DNA of 17,588 nt from an uncultured Erythrobacteraceae bacterium (GCA_946482075.1 CAMLQG010000078.1:1-17588), one strand, 5' to 3'. Counted from the stretch's first letter, positions 9,095 to 14,367 are shown. Notes: generated by a model from the sequence alone, not told the origin. Program-made: numbers and translations.

Positions 9095-9286
9095 AGACAC
9101 GCCGCGGAGAAGCTCGGACTGACACCCGAGCAGGCCATAACGGCATGCGAGGCAGAGAACGGCCCGGTGGGTTGCCGTCAAGTCGTCGCATCGGATCAGC
9201 CCTATAAGGGCTACAAGTCCCTCAGTCGGCCGGGACCAAGGGCAGGAGATTTTCGTCGTTGGAGATATCCTCGGTTCGATCGTGGA
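9095..9286 (+). other. Coding-like frame without start codon after nadK
   Basis: Directly after the nadK TGA, and in the same frame, codons stay open to a TAG at 9284-9286. The first part reads like protein (EKLGLTPEQAITACEAENG, then VGCRQVVASDQPYKGYKS) with two cysteines, while the end becomes arginine/proline noise that overlaps the opposing 91-aa gene. There is no ATG, GTG or TTG with a ribosome site. It may be the remnant of a small gene, or chance. I do not recognise a family. Confidence 0.2.
9198..9212. terminator. Short hairpin between convergent nadK and the 91-aa gene
   Basis: AGCCCT-ATA-AGGGCT is a perfect 6-base stem with a 3-base loop, lying 10 bases past the stop of the minus-strand 91-aa gene. 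No T run follows on either strand, so termination is possible but unproven. Confidence 0.3.
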
Positions 9287-9497
9287 CTATGGCCGTAGGG
9301 AAATTTTCGAGGAACTGCGCCAGCGTATGGCGCTGGTCGGGCATCTGATGGAAGATGTTCCAGACGAAGCTGGAAAGAGCTTCCTTCACCAGCGCTTCGC
9401 GCAAATAGGGCATTGTTGCCAGCTTATCGATGCCTTTGACCGCTGTTTCAGTGAAAGCATCGATCGATTTCTCCAGTTCAGTATGCTCGCGCTTCAT
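9222..9497 (-). CDS. Hypothetical protein, 91 aa, helical
   Basis: I do not recognise this protein. It starts MKREHTELEKSIDAFTETAV and is predicted by eye to be mostly amphipathic helix (charged MKREHTELEK start, then ALVKEALSSFVWNIFHQM), ending in a short polar tail LPLVPAD. It has no cysteines, signal peptide or clear membrane segment. The start is well supported: AAGGAAG lies 7 bases upstream of the ATG. A minus-strand frame ending in MKEALR stops at TGA overlapping this ATG (ATGA), but that upstream frame has no good start. GC is lower by eye than in nadK, which fits the accessory character of this stretch. Role unknown. Confidence 0.6.
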   Translation of the reverse strand: MKREHTELEKSIDAFTETAVKGIDKLATMPYLREALVKEALSSFVWNIFHQMPDQRHTLAQFLENFPTAIVHDRTEDISNDENLLPLVPAD

Positions 9498-9715
9498 CGA
9501 AGTGCTTCCTTCATCTGCTTCAGGGGAGGCAAAGCCATCGCATGGCCCACTTCGCGCATGTGCGAAGGGCTGGCCAGAGCCGGGCCGTGAGTTGCTGGGA
9601 AAACGTGACGGACCGTTGGGTGAAACCCAGTCTGCATCATCGGGAAGTTTGTCTCAGTCCGTGATTGACCGGCGCATAGTCCGCAAACATAGTATGGGCA
9701 TTGAGGGAGAGACTT

Positions 9716-10039
9716 ATGAAAAGAATTCTAGGGCTTATTGCGCTCATGGTGTCCTCCGGCGCGGTCGCGATGGACCGTCTACCGACCGATGACACCTCGA
9801 ACGGATACGTTCTGTGCCGGTCCTACCTTGTGATAAATAACATCCAGGTCGGGCATTGGTCGGAGCTGTTTCAGACGACCGAAACCTCTCAGTCAGTCGC
9901 CGCAAGGTGGGAAGCCTACATCAAAAGCACCTATCCACATGAGCAACTGGTGCCAGCGTGCCTTAAGTTCAAAACCGCCGCCGATGGCGCGCAGTGGAAT
10001 CACGATACGAAGTTCGTGCAGACCCGTTGGAAAGGTTGA
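9716..10039 (+). CDS. Small secreted protein of unknown function (107 aa)
   Basis: The ATG at 9716 follows GAGGGAGAG by 5 bases and opens a typical Sec signal peptide: MKR, then a hydrophobic core ILGLIALMVSSG, and a likely signal peptidase I site after AVA (residues 16-18). The mature part is about 89 aa with two cysteines, C34 (YVLCRSYLV) and C82 (LVPACLKF), which could form one disulfide in the periplasm. It is rich in aromatic residues (GHWSELF, ARWEAYI, AQWNHDT, QTRWKG). I recognise no family. The upstream in-frame ATG at 9701 would spoil the signal peptide start, so I reject it. A hairpin CTTCGC-GCATGT-GCGAAG lies at 9550-9567 in the otherwise empty upstream gap. Confidence 0.7.
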   Translation: MKRILGLIALMVSSGAVAMDRLPTDDTSNGYVLCRSYLVINNIQVGHWSELFQTTETSQSVAARWEAYIKSTYPHEQLVPACLKFKTAADGAQWNHDTKFVQTRWKG

Positions 10040-10068
10040 TGGGCGGCACTCGGGAACATGGCGACAAA

Positions 10069-10088
10069 GCCCCGCCTCGTGCGGGGGC
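10069..10088 (-). terminator. G/C hairpin terminator, better on the minus strand
   Basis: CCCCGC (10070-10075) pairs with GCGGGG (10081-10086) around a 5-base loop; a bulge allows one further pair. Read on the minus strand the stem is followed by CTTTGT, so it fits a terminator for minus-strand transcription arriving from about 10130, and it also sits 30 bases past the stop of the plus-strand secreted protein gene. Confidence 0.45.
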
Positions 10089-10128
10089 GTTGACACAGGT
10101 GAGTAAGATGGACGCCGGGCCAATGAGG

Positions 10129-10236
10129 CTACTTTGTCCCGGAAGAGTCGGCCGGCTGCCCCAAGAAGTGATCCAATAGATCGCGCGCTCCAGCGATCAT
10201 TGATAGCTGCGTGGACCTGGCGATCCTGCAGAACAT
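10129..10236 (-). CDS. Candidate very short ORF, 35 aa
   Basis: This is a 35-codon frame from ATG to TAG (start MFCRIARSTQLSMIAGARD, end QPADSSGTK). The middle LSMIAGARDLLDHFLG has a regular helix-like hydrophobic pattern and sensible codons. No ribosome site is visible before the ATG, and a stop lies 6 bases further upstream, so it may be the remnant of a longer gene. A hairpin terminator on the same strand lies 41 bases downstream, and another short coding-like frame ends 17 bases upstream. I recognise no family. Confidence 0.25.
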   Translation of the reverse strand: MFCRIARSTQLSMIAGARDLLDHFLGQPADSSGTK

Positions 10237-10253
10237 TTTTGATCACGAACGCA

Positions 10254-10358
10254 CTAGCGTTTGGGCGTGACTGTCTGCGAGCCCGTGTTCGCATTGCCGT
10301 CAGGCTTGACCTTCTGCTCCAGCGGGGCTCGCTTGTAGACGATAGAACACAGCGCCAT
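10254..10358 (-). CDS. Candidate very short ORF, 34 aa, with its own promoter
   Basis: This is a 34-codon frame from ATG to TAG: starts MALCSIVYKRAPLEQK and ends NTGSQTVTPKR. Codon choice is strongly G/C-ending like the core genes, and the frame stays protein-like upstream of the ATG (PVSVAPIGE). A sigma-70-type promoter (TTGCCT, 18 bases, GATAAT) lies 34-63 bases upstream. There is no clear Shine-Dalgarno sequence. The stop codon is embedded in a short inverted repeat (AACGC-ACTA-GCGTT). One cysteine, net basic tail, no signal peptide. It could be a real small protein or the last piece of a decayed gene. I recognise no family. Confidence 0.35.
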   Translation of the reverse strand: MALCSIVYKRAPLEQKVKPDGNANTGSQTVTPKR

Positions 10359-10383
10359 TTCGCCAATCGGCGCGACGCTGACC

Positions 10384-10409
10384 GGAACAACATTATCAAG
10401 TCATGCGTC
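10384..10409 (+). promoter_or_regulatory. Candidate EcfG-type general stress promoter
   Basis: GGAAC (10384-10388), 17 bases, then CGTC (10406-10409). In alphaproteobacteria the general stress sigma factor EcfG reads GGAAC-N16/17-CGTT, so this is a full -35 match and 3 of 4 at -10. It lies 31 bases before the ATG of the acidic 98-aa protein, a sensible distance. It overlaps a minus-strand promoter. Confidence 0.5.
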
Positions 10410-10421
10410 TCTTGCAGGCAA
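10392..10421 (-). promoter_or_regulatory. Candidate housekeeping promoter on the minus strand
   Basis: Read on the minus strand: TTGCCT (10421-10416), 18 bases, GATAAT (10397-10392). It would drive the 34-aa ORF that begins at 10358 and overlaps the plus-strand EcfG-type promoter by 18 bases. Confidence 0.35.
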
Positions 10422-10440
10422 TATCTCAAAGGAGCACGCG

Positions 10441-10737
10441 ATGTCTGACACGGAAAAGGCAAACCCGAAGGCCGATGATTTCAACGATCCCGACCGGCAA
10501 AATTCAGAACAGGACGAGACGGGTACGCAAGCGCAGGATATCGCCGACGAAGCTTTGAACGGAGATGAGCACCTCCCTGAGGAAAGCGAAAAGGACTCGC
10601 CAAGTAATCCAGCCGACCTCGTTCCGCGCGACGCGCCCGATCTGGTAGACAGGATCAAAGAGATGCAGAAATCCGGGCGCATCGACATGGGAGCGTTCAC
10701 GGGCGAAGAGGACATGGATGACGAAGCGGAAGAGTGA
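10441..10737 (+). CDS. Highly acidic, mostly disordered small protein (98 aa), likely stress-induced
   Basis: The product is 98 aa and very rich in Asp, Glu, Asn, Ser and Pro, with no cysteine, signal peptide or membrane segment; the first 65 residues look disordered. The C-terminal part (DLVDRIKEMQKSGRIDMG, then AFTGEEDMDDEAEE) is a short helix followed by an acidic tail and looks like the conserved piece; I recall similar SGRIDM endings in sphingomonad hypothetical proteins but cannot verify this. The ATG has AAAGGAG 6 bases before it. A candidate EcfG promoter lies just upstream, so induction under general stress is the best guess. No function is known to me; a chaperone-like or ion/DNA-mimic role would be speculation. 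Confidence 0.75.
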   Translation: MSDTEKANPKADDFNDPDRQNSEQDETGTQAQDIADEALNGDEHLPEESEKDSPSNPADLVPRDAPDLVDRIKEMQKSGRIDMGAFTGEEDMDDEAEE

Positions 10738-10843
10738 CGCGGAGAGATGAAGTTTTGAGGAACTGTGCGCTCCGACTGGGCTCCCAGGAGACGCGGCAAG
10801 AGCTCCTCATTCCTGGCAACTGATATCAAAGAAACCCCGCCAT

Positions 10844-10990
10844 GTGCCGGAGGCATGGTATTGGTGGGGCAAGGTTTCCCTGACGGGCGGCATGTCGCTC
10901 CATGCGATCAGACCAGTGGGGTTGAAACCGGGCAGCAGCGAACAGGCCGAAGATTTGGTCTACGAGCAGGATAAGCACCTGCTGGACTGA
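10844..10990 (+). CDS. Candidate small ORF with tryptophan-rich start (48 aa from GTG)
   Basis: The frame is open from 10751 to a TGA at 10988-10990. From the GTG at 10844 it reads PEAWYWWGKVSLTGGMSLHA, then IRPVGLKPGSSEQAEDL and an acidic end EQDKHLLD. The composition (WYWWG cluster, RPVGLKPGS, amphipathic acidic end) is more protein-like than the competing frames in the same place. No ribosome site precedes the GTG, nor the in-frame ATG at 10892 (32 aa), and the upstream ATG at 10747 runs into a stop after three codons. It may be a decayed gene whose start was lost by a small deletion, or a leaderless small gene. No family recognised. Confidence 0.35.
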   Translation: MPEAWYWWGKVSLTGGMSLHAIRPVGLKPGSSEQAEDLVYEQDKHLLD

Positions 10991-11093
10991 TCTTGCATCA
11001 GATGCCCATTCCAGACCGGATGAGGCACTAGTGTGGACGACCTACACGCTATTCGTGATTCGGCCGTATTTCCAATATTTTGCTGATGGAAAG

Positions 11094-11168
11094 TGGCTCC
11101 CCGAGTAGGATTCGAACCTACGGCCATTCGATTAACAGTCGAATGCTCTACCGCTGAGCTATCGGGGA
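11094..11168 (-). tRNA. tRNA-Asn (anticodon GTT)
   Basis: Read on the minus strand, this 75-base stretch folds as a complete tRNA: acceptor stem TCCCCGA/TCGGGGA, D arm GCTC-AGCGGTA-GAGC, anticodon arm TTCGA-CTGTTAA-TCGAA with anticodon GTT, T arm GTAGG-TTCGAAT-CCTAC, discriminator G and an encoded CCA end. GTT reads asparagine codons AAC and AAU. A promoter lies upstream. The 3' end faces the low-GC stretch with small orphan genes, the side on which integrative elements would insert, but no repeat of the tRNA 3' end was found there. Confidence 0.97.
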
Positions 11169-11171
11169 GCA

Positions 11172-11187
11172 GCCCGGTCTCCCGGGC
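11172..11187 (-). other. Hairpin in the 5' leader of tRNA-Asn
   Basis: GCCCGG-TCTC-CCGGGC forms a perfect 6-base stem with a 4-base loop, ending 3 bases before the mature 5' end of the tRNA. In the precursor it would stack next to the RNase P cleavage site. Confidence 0.4.
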
Positions 11188-11196
11188 AGGGGTGCG

Positions 11197-11224
11197 CCTA
11201 TACCAGCGTCATGCTGTTTGACAA
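11197..11224 (-). promoter_or_regulatory. Promoter of tRNA-Asn
   Basis: On the minus strand TTGTCA (11224-11219), 16 bases, TATAGG (11202-11197). The -35 box matches 5 of 6. The -10 box ends 28 bases before the mature tRNA 5' end, which leaves room for the short leader hairpin. It begins 22 bases past the stop of the GST gene, so the tRNA does not depend on that operon. Confidence 0.55.
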
Positions 11225-11246
11225 GCACCCACATGCCCATTTTTCA

Positions 11247-11900
11247 CTATCTCGACCTCAGCGGTTCGAACATCGCCTTCGCGGAATCCCGCTCGCCCAT
11301 CCGCGCCAGCCAGACCGCGAAATTAGGACGGCTGTCGGCTGCGGCCCAGGGCGCGGTGGCGCCCATCGTGGCGTAGAAAGCATAGAGCAGGATATCGGCG
11401 AGCGTGATGCGATCGCCGGCGAGGAACGGCTTGTCCGCCAGTTCCGCGTCGAACCGCGCCAGGCCATCCTCGGTCAGGGTCTTGTGATAGCCCTGCGCGT
11501 CCGGCCCGAGGATGCGGTGGCCTTGATAATAGGCCTGCGCATCGCTGCCTCCCCGCCACCAGGCGACCAGCGGCTGCGCGATCTCGAAATCGGCGCGGCG
11601 CGTCCACATGCGGGTGAGCGCGCGTTCTTCCGCCGTTTCCCCGATCAGCGAGGTACCGCCTTCGGCCACTTCATCGAGATATTCGCAGATCGCGGTGATT
11701 TCGGTCAGCACTCGGCCATCGTCGAGCCGCAGGGCCGGCACTTCGCCGCGGGGATTGATCCGGGCGAAATCGGCCGAGCGATTCTGCAGGATGGAAAGCG
11801 CGACGACCTCCACATCGAAGTGGAGCCCGCCGCGCTCGAGCGCGAACAACCGCACCGTTACCGGGTTCGGCCCCGGGGCATCCGCATCATACAGGATCAT
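11247..11900 (-). CDS. Glutathione S-transferase family protein
   Basis: This is a soluble enzyme that would conjugate or reduce substrates with glutathione. From ATG 11900 it is 217 aa: a thioredoxin-like N-terminal domain (1-78) starting MILYDADAPGPNPVTVRLF, the cis-proline VP (54-55) in NPRGEVPALRLDDG, the glutathione-contact TE (66-67) in VLTEITAICEYLDE, then an all-helical C-terminal domain with the N-capping box AGDRITLADI (161-170). The usual ES/DS glutathione motif is EI here. I chose ATG 11900 because GAGGAA lies 8 bases upstream; a TTG at 11915 overlapping the thiolase stop (TTGA) is the alternative. It is the last gene of the DUF35-thiolase operon, 11 bases after the thiolase-like gene. 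Substrate unknown. Confidence 0.88.
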   Translation of the reverse strand: MILYDADAPGPNPVTVRLFALERGGLHFDVEVVALSILQNRSADFARINPRGEVPALRLDDGRVLTEITAICEYLDEVAEGGTSLIGETAEERALTRMWTRRADFEIAQPLVAWWRGGSDAQAYYQGHRILGPDAQGYHKTLTEDGLARFDAELADKPFLAGDRITLADILLYAFYATMGATAPWAAADSRPNFAVWLARMGERDSAKAMFEPLRSR

Positions 11901-11911
11901 GGTACCGTTCC

Positions 11912-13075
11912 TCAAGCCGTGCCCAGGATAACGCCACTCATGGGCCCGCCACTACCGGCGGTGACGACGATGTTCTCCACGTCGCGCACCTGGTTGACCG
12001 CCGTGCCGCGCACCTGCCGGACAGCTTCGGCCACGCCGTTCATCCCGTGGATATAAGCTTCGCCCACCTGCCCGCCATGGGTGTTGACCGGCAGGCCCCC
12101 GCCGACCTCGATATTGCCGCCCTTGACGAAATCCTTGCCCTCGCCGCGCTCGCAGAAGCCGAAAGCTTCCAGCGCCGGCATCACGCTGGGCAGGAAATGA
12201 TCGTAGATGATCGCGGCCTGCATGTCCTTCGGGCCGAGGCCGGACTGCTTGTAGAGTTGCTTGGCTACGAGTTGGACTTCCTCATAGGGCGCGATGTCCG
12301 GCTTGTAGAAATTGCTGAGCGCCATCATCTCGCGCGGGGAGCCCTGCGCTGCGCCGCGGATCAGCACCGGCTTCTGCCGGAGCGATTTCGCCCTTTCAGC
12401 GCTGACGACGACCACGGCCACCGCCCCGTCGCTTTCCTGGCAGAAATCGAACAGCCGCAGCGGATCGGCGATCATGCGCGAATGCATGTATTCGTCATGC
12501 GTGATCGGCTTGCCGTAGAAAAAAGCGTTCGGATTGGTCGCGGCATGCTTGCGCGATGCGACTGCCAGATGACCGAAATCCTCGCTCGTCGTGCCGGTCT
12601 CGTGCATGTAGCGCTTCATGCACATCGCCATCCAGGCGCCCGCCGTGGCGAGGCCCTGATTGATGTGGAGCGCCATCAGCACGTTCTCGGCCGTCGGCAT
12701 CATCATCGTCATCGGCTGGCCGAAGCGATATTCGGACCGTTCGTTCATTGCACGATAGCACACGACCACGTCGGCGATGCCCGAATGGACCGCCATCGCC
12801 GCCTGCAGCAGCGGCGCGCAGGCGCTATGGCCGCCGAAATGGGTGCGGCTGAAGAAGGTGAGATCGCCCGCGCCGATCGTGCGTGCGAGTTCGAGTTCGG
12901 AATTGTTGTCCATCGTGTAGGTGGAGAAGCCCTGGACATCGGCCGGGGTCAGCCCGGCATCCTCGAGCGCGGCGGTCACTGCTTCCGCCGCGAGCTGCAT
13001 TTCGCTGCGGCCTGAATTCTTCGAAAACTCGGTGGCGCCGATGCCGGCGATGGCGGTCTTGTTGCTGAAAGACAT
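11912..13075 (-). CDS. Thiolase-like protein, probable Ltp2-type acyl-CoA retro-aldolase
   Basis: This 387-aa protein belongs to the SCP-x/lipid-transfer branch of the thiolase superfamily. Such proteins, when paired with a DUF35 protein, include the steroid side-chain aldolase Ltp2 (with ChsH2). The fold is plain: TAIAGIGATEF at the start, the nucleophile-elbow region GGHSACAPLLQAA (81-93), the GGLPVNTHGGQVGEAYIHG block (326-344) and a glycine-rich end. Where thiolases keep a GHP histidine, this protein has Y341 (GEAYIHG), and Y291 stands in YDHF. I recall Tyr294 and Tyr344 as key residues of Thermomonospora Ltp2; the constant offset of 3 is encouraging but not an alignment. Cys86 remains near the usual nucleophile position. 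It follows the DUF35 gene by 26 bases. It may be annotated elsewhere as acetyl-CoA acetyltransferase. Confidence 0.85.
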   Translation of the reverse strand: MSFSNKTAIAGIGATEFSKNSGRSEMQLAAEAVTAALEDAGLTPADVQGFSTYTMDNNSELELARTIGAGDLTFFSRTHFGGHSACAPLLQAAMAVHSGIADVVVCYRAMNERSEYRFGQPMTMMMPTAENVLMALHINQGLATAGAWMAMCMKRYMHETGTTSEDFGHLAVASRKHAATNPNAFFYGKPITHDEYMHSRMIADPLRLFDFCQESDGAVAVVVVSAERAKSLRQKPVLIRGAAQGSPREMMALSNFYKPDIAPYEEVQLVAKQLYKQSGLGPKDMQAAIIYDHFLPSVMPALEAFGFCERGEGKDFVKGGNIEVGGGLPVNTHGGQVGEAYIHGMNGVAEAVRQVRGTAVNQVRDVENIVVTAGSGGPMSGVILGTA

Positions 13076-13101
13076 GGTGCGATCCTTGTGGTCTGAACGC
13101 G

Positions 13102-13506
13102 TCAGGCGCGGCCGAAGCGAAGCGAGGCGACATCGCCGCGGCGCAGGAACTCGGCCTTGACCGGCATGCCGATCTCCAGCTCCTCGATCGGCGTGCCGTC
13201 GAGCCCGGCGACGATGCGGACACCCTCATCCATCTCGATCAGGCCCACCGGATGCGGCATCTCGAAATCCGGGAGCGGCGGGTGGCGGTGGACCACGAAG
13301 CTGAACACAGTGCCCTTCCCACTCAGCACTTCGCCGGACCATTCGATCGACTGGCATTTCGGGCACATCGGTTCCGGAGGATGGCGCAGCGTTGCGCAGC
13401 TCCCGCATTTCTGCACTACGATCTGCTGATCTTCCAGACCTTGGTAGAACGTATCGTAATCGCGGTTGGAACAGGGCGCGTTATGGCGCTTCTGATCATC
13501 CGACAT
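13102..13506 (-). CDS. DUF35 Zn-ribbon/OB-fold protein, partner of the thiolase-like protein
   Basis: This 134-aa protein has an N-terminal rubredoxin-like zinc ribbon with C34-x2-C37 (KCGSC) and C48-x2-C51 (CPKC), followed by an OB-fold (about 55-130) beginning GEVLSGKGTVFSFVV. Proteins of this DUF35 / OB-fold acyl-CoA-associated family form complexes with thiolase-like enzymes and help bind the CoA substrate; ChsH2's DUF35 domain does so with Ltp2. All four zinc ligands are present. AAGGAA 6 bases before the ATG supports the start. It is the first gene of the minus-strand operon with the thiolase-like protein and a GST, and faces the divergent MarR gene across a 291-base gap that carries both promoters. 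The real substrate cannot be read from the sequence. Confidence 0.92.
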   Translation of the reverse strand: MSDDQKRHNAPCSNRDYDTFYQGLEDQQIVVQKCGSCATLRHPPEPMCPKCQSIEWSGEVLSGKGTVFSFVVHRHPPLPDFEMPHPVGLIEMDEGVRIVAGLDGTPIEELEIGMPVKAEFLRRGDVASLRFGRA

Positions 13507-13602
13507 GGCAATTCCTTTCCTCTTCCTGTTCGGTTCTCACCCTATCCGGAGACCGCGAAAAACGGCGGAGATACCGCAATGCGGCGCCGTTCGTTCCCCC
13601 TC

Positions 13603-13631
13603 ACTAGACGCAGATGCCGGTTCCGCGTCAA
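13603..13631 (-). promoter_or_regulatory. Promoter of the DUF35-thiolase-GST operon
   Basis: On the minus strand TTGACG (13631-13626, 5 of 6), 17 bases, TCTAGT (13608-13603, 4 of 6). This gives a leader of about 90 bases before the DUF35 ATG at 13506. A direct repeat CGCGTC (13625-13630 and again from about 13632) overlaps the -35 box. Confidence 0.45.
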
Positions 13632-13667
13632 GCGCGTCTCCCAAAAATTATCCGATCATGCACGCAT

Positions 13668-13721
13668 GCCGGAAATCCCGCAGACAACCGTGACATGCCT
13701 TTGACAAGAGGGGTTTCCGGC
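13668..13721. promoter_or_regulatory. Long inverted repeat, candidate MarR operator
   Basis: GCCGGAAATCCC (13668-13679) and GGGGTTTCCGGC (13710-13721) are inverted copies with 11 of 12 bases matching, 30 bases apart. The second arm lies inside the spacer of the marR promoter and the first lies 22 bases upstream of its -35 box. A smaller perfect inverted repeat CATGC-AC-GCATG (13657-13668) touches the first arm. The position suits binding by the divergent MarR protein; it could instead fold in RNA. Confidence 0.4.
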
Positions 13722-13729
13722 GCGAATGA
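13701..13729 (+). promoter_or_regulatory. Candidate promoter of the MarR gene
   Basis: TTGACA (13701-13706) is a perfect -35 box; 17 bases on, GAATGA/AATGAT near 13724-13729 is a poor -10 box. If correct, transcription begins near 13736, after the upstream ATG pair at 13726, which favours the later translation start at 13798. Confidence 0.35.
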
Positions 13730-13797
13730 TGAACCAATCACCAAGCTGCGTGCAGTGCCGCCCTTTTGAGGCCGGTATCGGGGGAAAGAACGGATCG

Positions 13798-14307
13798 ATG
13801 AGTCGGAAAACCCAGTCGCTTTCACCGAAAACCCCCAGCCGCGAAGAAGACAGACTGTTCTATATCGGATATCTCATCCACGACGTCTCACGTCTTCGGC
13901 TGCGCTACTTCGACGAGATTTTCGCGGATCGCGGGCTCACGCGAAACAATTGGTGGACGCTGGCCAACATCCACGCTCAAGGGTCGAAAGGCATATCGCA
14001 GGGTGAGCTCGGCAAGCTGATGGGCGTCAAGAAAGCGATGATGGGGACGATCATCGATCAGCTGGAAAGGTCCGGCTATGTCAAGCGCATGCCAAGCCGC
14101 CATGACCGGCGCGTGCGAACCATCAAGGAAACCGCCAAGGGCCAGGCGCTTTCGGAAAGCATGTTCGATGTCGTGAAAGGCGCAGGCCCGCGGTTCCAGG
14201 AAGATGTTTCCGAGGAGGATTTCGAGATCACGGTCCGCACCCTCGCCCGCATCCAGCGCAACGCACTGGCAATGGTGGGCGAGAACGGCATGGGAGACGA
14301 CGGGTAG
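13798..14307 (+). CDS. MarR family transcriptional regulator
   Basis: This is a DNA-binding regulator of the MarR family, usually a dimeric repressor released by small aromatic or CoA-type ligands. From ATG 13798 it is 169 aa: an N-terminal dimerisation helix with RLFYIGYLIHDVSRLRLRYF (19-38), winged helix-turn-helix with ISQGELGKLMGVKKAMMGTI (66-85) and IIDQLERSGYVKR, the wing RHDRRVRTIKET (101-112, the conserved D-x-R type motif), and a C-terminal helix pair. The start has GGGGAAAG 11 bases upstream; a longer frame from 13726 adds 24 residues but would begin before the likely transcription start. It is divergent from the DUF35-thiolase-GST operon, and an inverted repeat overlaps its promoter, which suggests self-repression and control of that operon. 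Confidence 0.9.
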   Translation: MSRKTQSLSPKTPSREEDRLFYIGYLIHDVSRLRLRYFDEIFADRGLTRNNWWTLANIHAQGSKGISQGELGKLMGVKKAMMGTIIDQLERSGYVKRMPSRHDRRVRTIKETAKGQALSESMFDVVKGAGPRFQEDVSEEDFEITVRTLARIQRNALAMVGENGMGDDG

Positions 14308-14367
14308 GTTCAACTTTCTCTCTTCGCCACCCCCGCTTTCGCAGGCATGTCGAAGGAGGAGCAGGCC

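Noticed and set aside
9498..9660. Minus-strand frame ending MKQMKEALR-like, with TGA overlapping the ATG of the 91-aa gene (ATGA)
   Set aside because: The overlap is suggestive of translational coupling, but no start codon with a ribosome site was found and the upstream part is His/Pro-rich noise.
9893..10462. 189-aa minus-strand frame across the secreted protein gene and the following gap
   Set aside because: Arginine/serine-rich, overlaps a gene with a good signal peptide and ribosome site, and includes the terminator hairpin. A few stretches look protein-like, but the shorter frames at 10129-10358 explain the region better.
11094..11168. tRNA-Asn as an attachment site of an integrated element
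   Set aside because: No integrase, no direct repeat of the tRNA 3' end within the window, so only mentioned as context.
12047..13015. 322-aa plus-strand frame opposite the thiolase-like gene
   Set aside because: Composition is His/Arg-rich with no family signature and it is antisense to a clear gene.
14308..14367. Possible terminator between MarR gene and cysQ (CTTCG ... CGAAG pair)
   Set aside because: The 5-base arms are 24 bases apart and no T run follows, too weak for a call.
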